Of a DNA stretch of 5,694 nucleotides, positions 5,505-5,694 are shown piece by piece. The stretch is taken from positions 1 through 5,694 of the forward strand of contig JAGCXJ010000198.1 of assembly GCA_017961385.1 (NCBI GenBank), read 5' to 3'. Source of the stretch: Lachnospiraceae bacterium (GTDB taxonomy: Bacteria > Bacillota > Clostridia > Lachnospirales > Lachnospiraceae). Numbering within the stretch: position 1 is the first letter of the stretch; each line of letters opens with the position of its first letter. The position numbers were made by a program, and so were the translations under genes. The notes beneath the pieces were generated by a model that worked only from the letters and a program-made list of their open reading frames with translations, made no database searches and was not told the origin of the DNA.

Positions 5505-5694
5505 ATATGCTCAGAATATCATATAAACGTATATAAGCAGAACTTATCATTCACAATAGGAAATATTTATTATACAAGAATATAAATAGATGATACTATT
5601 CTCGTATAAACTACCTAATAGAGTGGTAAATAAAGAAAGATAGTCTCCTGTATGATCCACTTTAAGGGATGATGATAACTGATAGAAGAATTTA

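Larger units (their letters stand above)
5333..5694. other. Intergenic region without a supported gene
   Basis: The stretch from the second GNAT stop to the window end contains the 3' untranslated part with a possible short ORF, the terminator at 5472-5504 and then about 190 A+T-rich bases. In that last part TTATCA (5544-5549) and TATTAT (5568-5573) are separated by 18 nt and could form a weak + strand promoter for a gene beyond the window. On the reverse strand, 5574-5569 reads TATAAT but lacks a clear -35. I see no tRNA, riboswitch or long ORF here. Confidence 0.5.

Noticed and set aside
1..5694. Mobile element, CRISPR array, toxin-antitoxin pair or defence system
   Set aside because: No transposase or integrase motifs, terminal inverted repeats, spaced direct repeats or paired toxin-antitoxin genes are seen; the two GNATs are not next to a ribbon-helix-helix (DUF1778-type) antitoxin gene.

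Overview
The window looks like chromosomal DNA of a low-to-moderate G+C Gram-positive bacterium, most likely a member of the Clostridia close to Lachnospiraceae. This is inferred from the style of the GMP synthase, the NlpC/P60 hydrolase with a Lys/Glu/Ala coiled coil, purine-rich AGG/GGA ribosome binding sites, frequent AGA/AGG and ATA codons, and the DUF1848/DUF3795/GNAT gene families. All genes that can be supported lie on the + strand. No mobile element, CRISPR array, tRNA or rRNA is visible.

Layout. Positions 2-580 hold the 3' part of a secreted peptidoglycan hydrolase: coiled coil, Ser-rich linker, then an NlpC/P60 catalytic domain. A hairpin with terminator character (584-615) separates it from guaA (633-2261), a complete glutamine-hydrolysing GMP synthase. 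The guaA protein carries an unusual Asp/His-rich insertion, part of which is a 15-bp tandem duplication. A strong intrinsic terminator follows at 2289-2326.

From 2380 to 5332 six genes follow head to tail: a 64-residue putative lipoprotein, a GNAT acetyltransferase overlapping it by 4 nt, a DUF1848 protein with a radical-SAM-like Cys cluster near its C-terminus, a Cys-rich unknown protein starting directly after the DUF1848 stop codon, a Cys-rich DUF3795 protein, and a second GNAT acetyltransferase. Gaps are -4, 28, 0, 8 and 23 nt and no terminator is visible between them, so they probably form one transcription unit ending at the terminator at 5472-5504. A possible very short ORF lies just before that terminator. 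The last 190 bases are A+T-rich and hold no gene that I can support.

How the genes might work together. The hydrolase and guaA look like ordinary housekeeping or cell-wall genes. The interesting part is the run of three consecutive Cys-rich proteins (DUF1848, unknown, DUF3795) with a GNAT on each side. None of the three has a function that I can assign. The sequence supports metal or Fe-S binding as a shared theme, but a common pathway is inference from gene order only.
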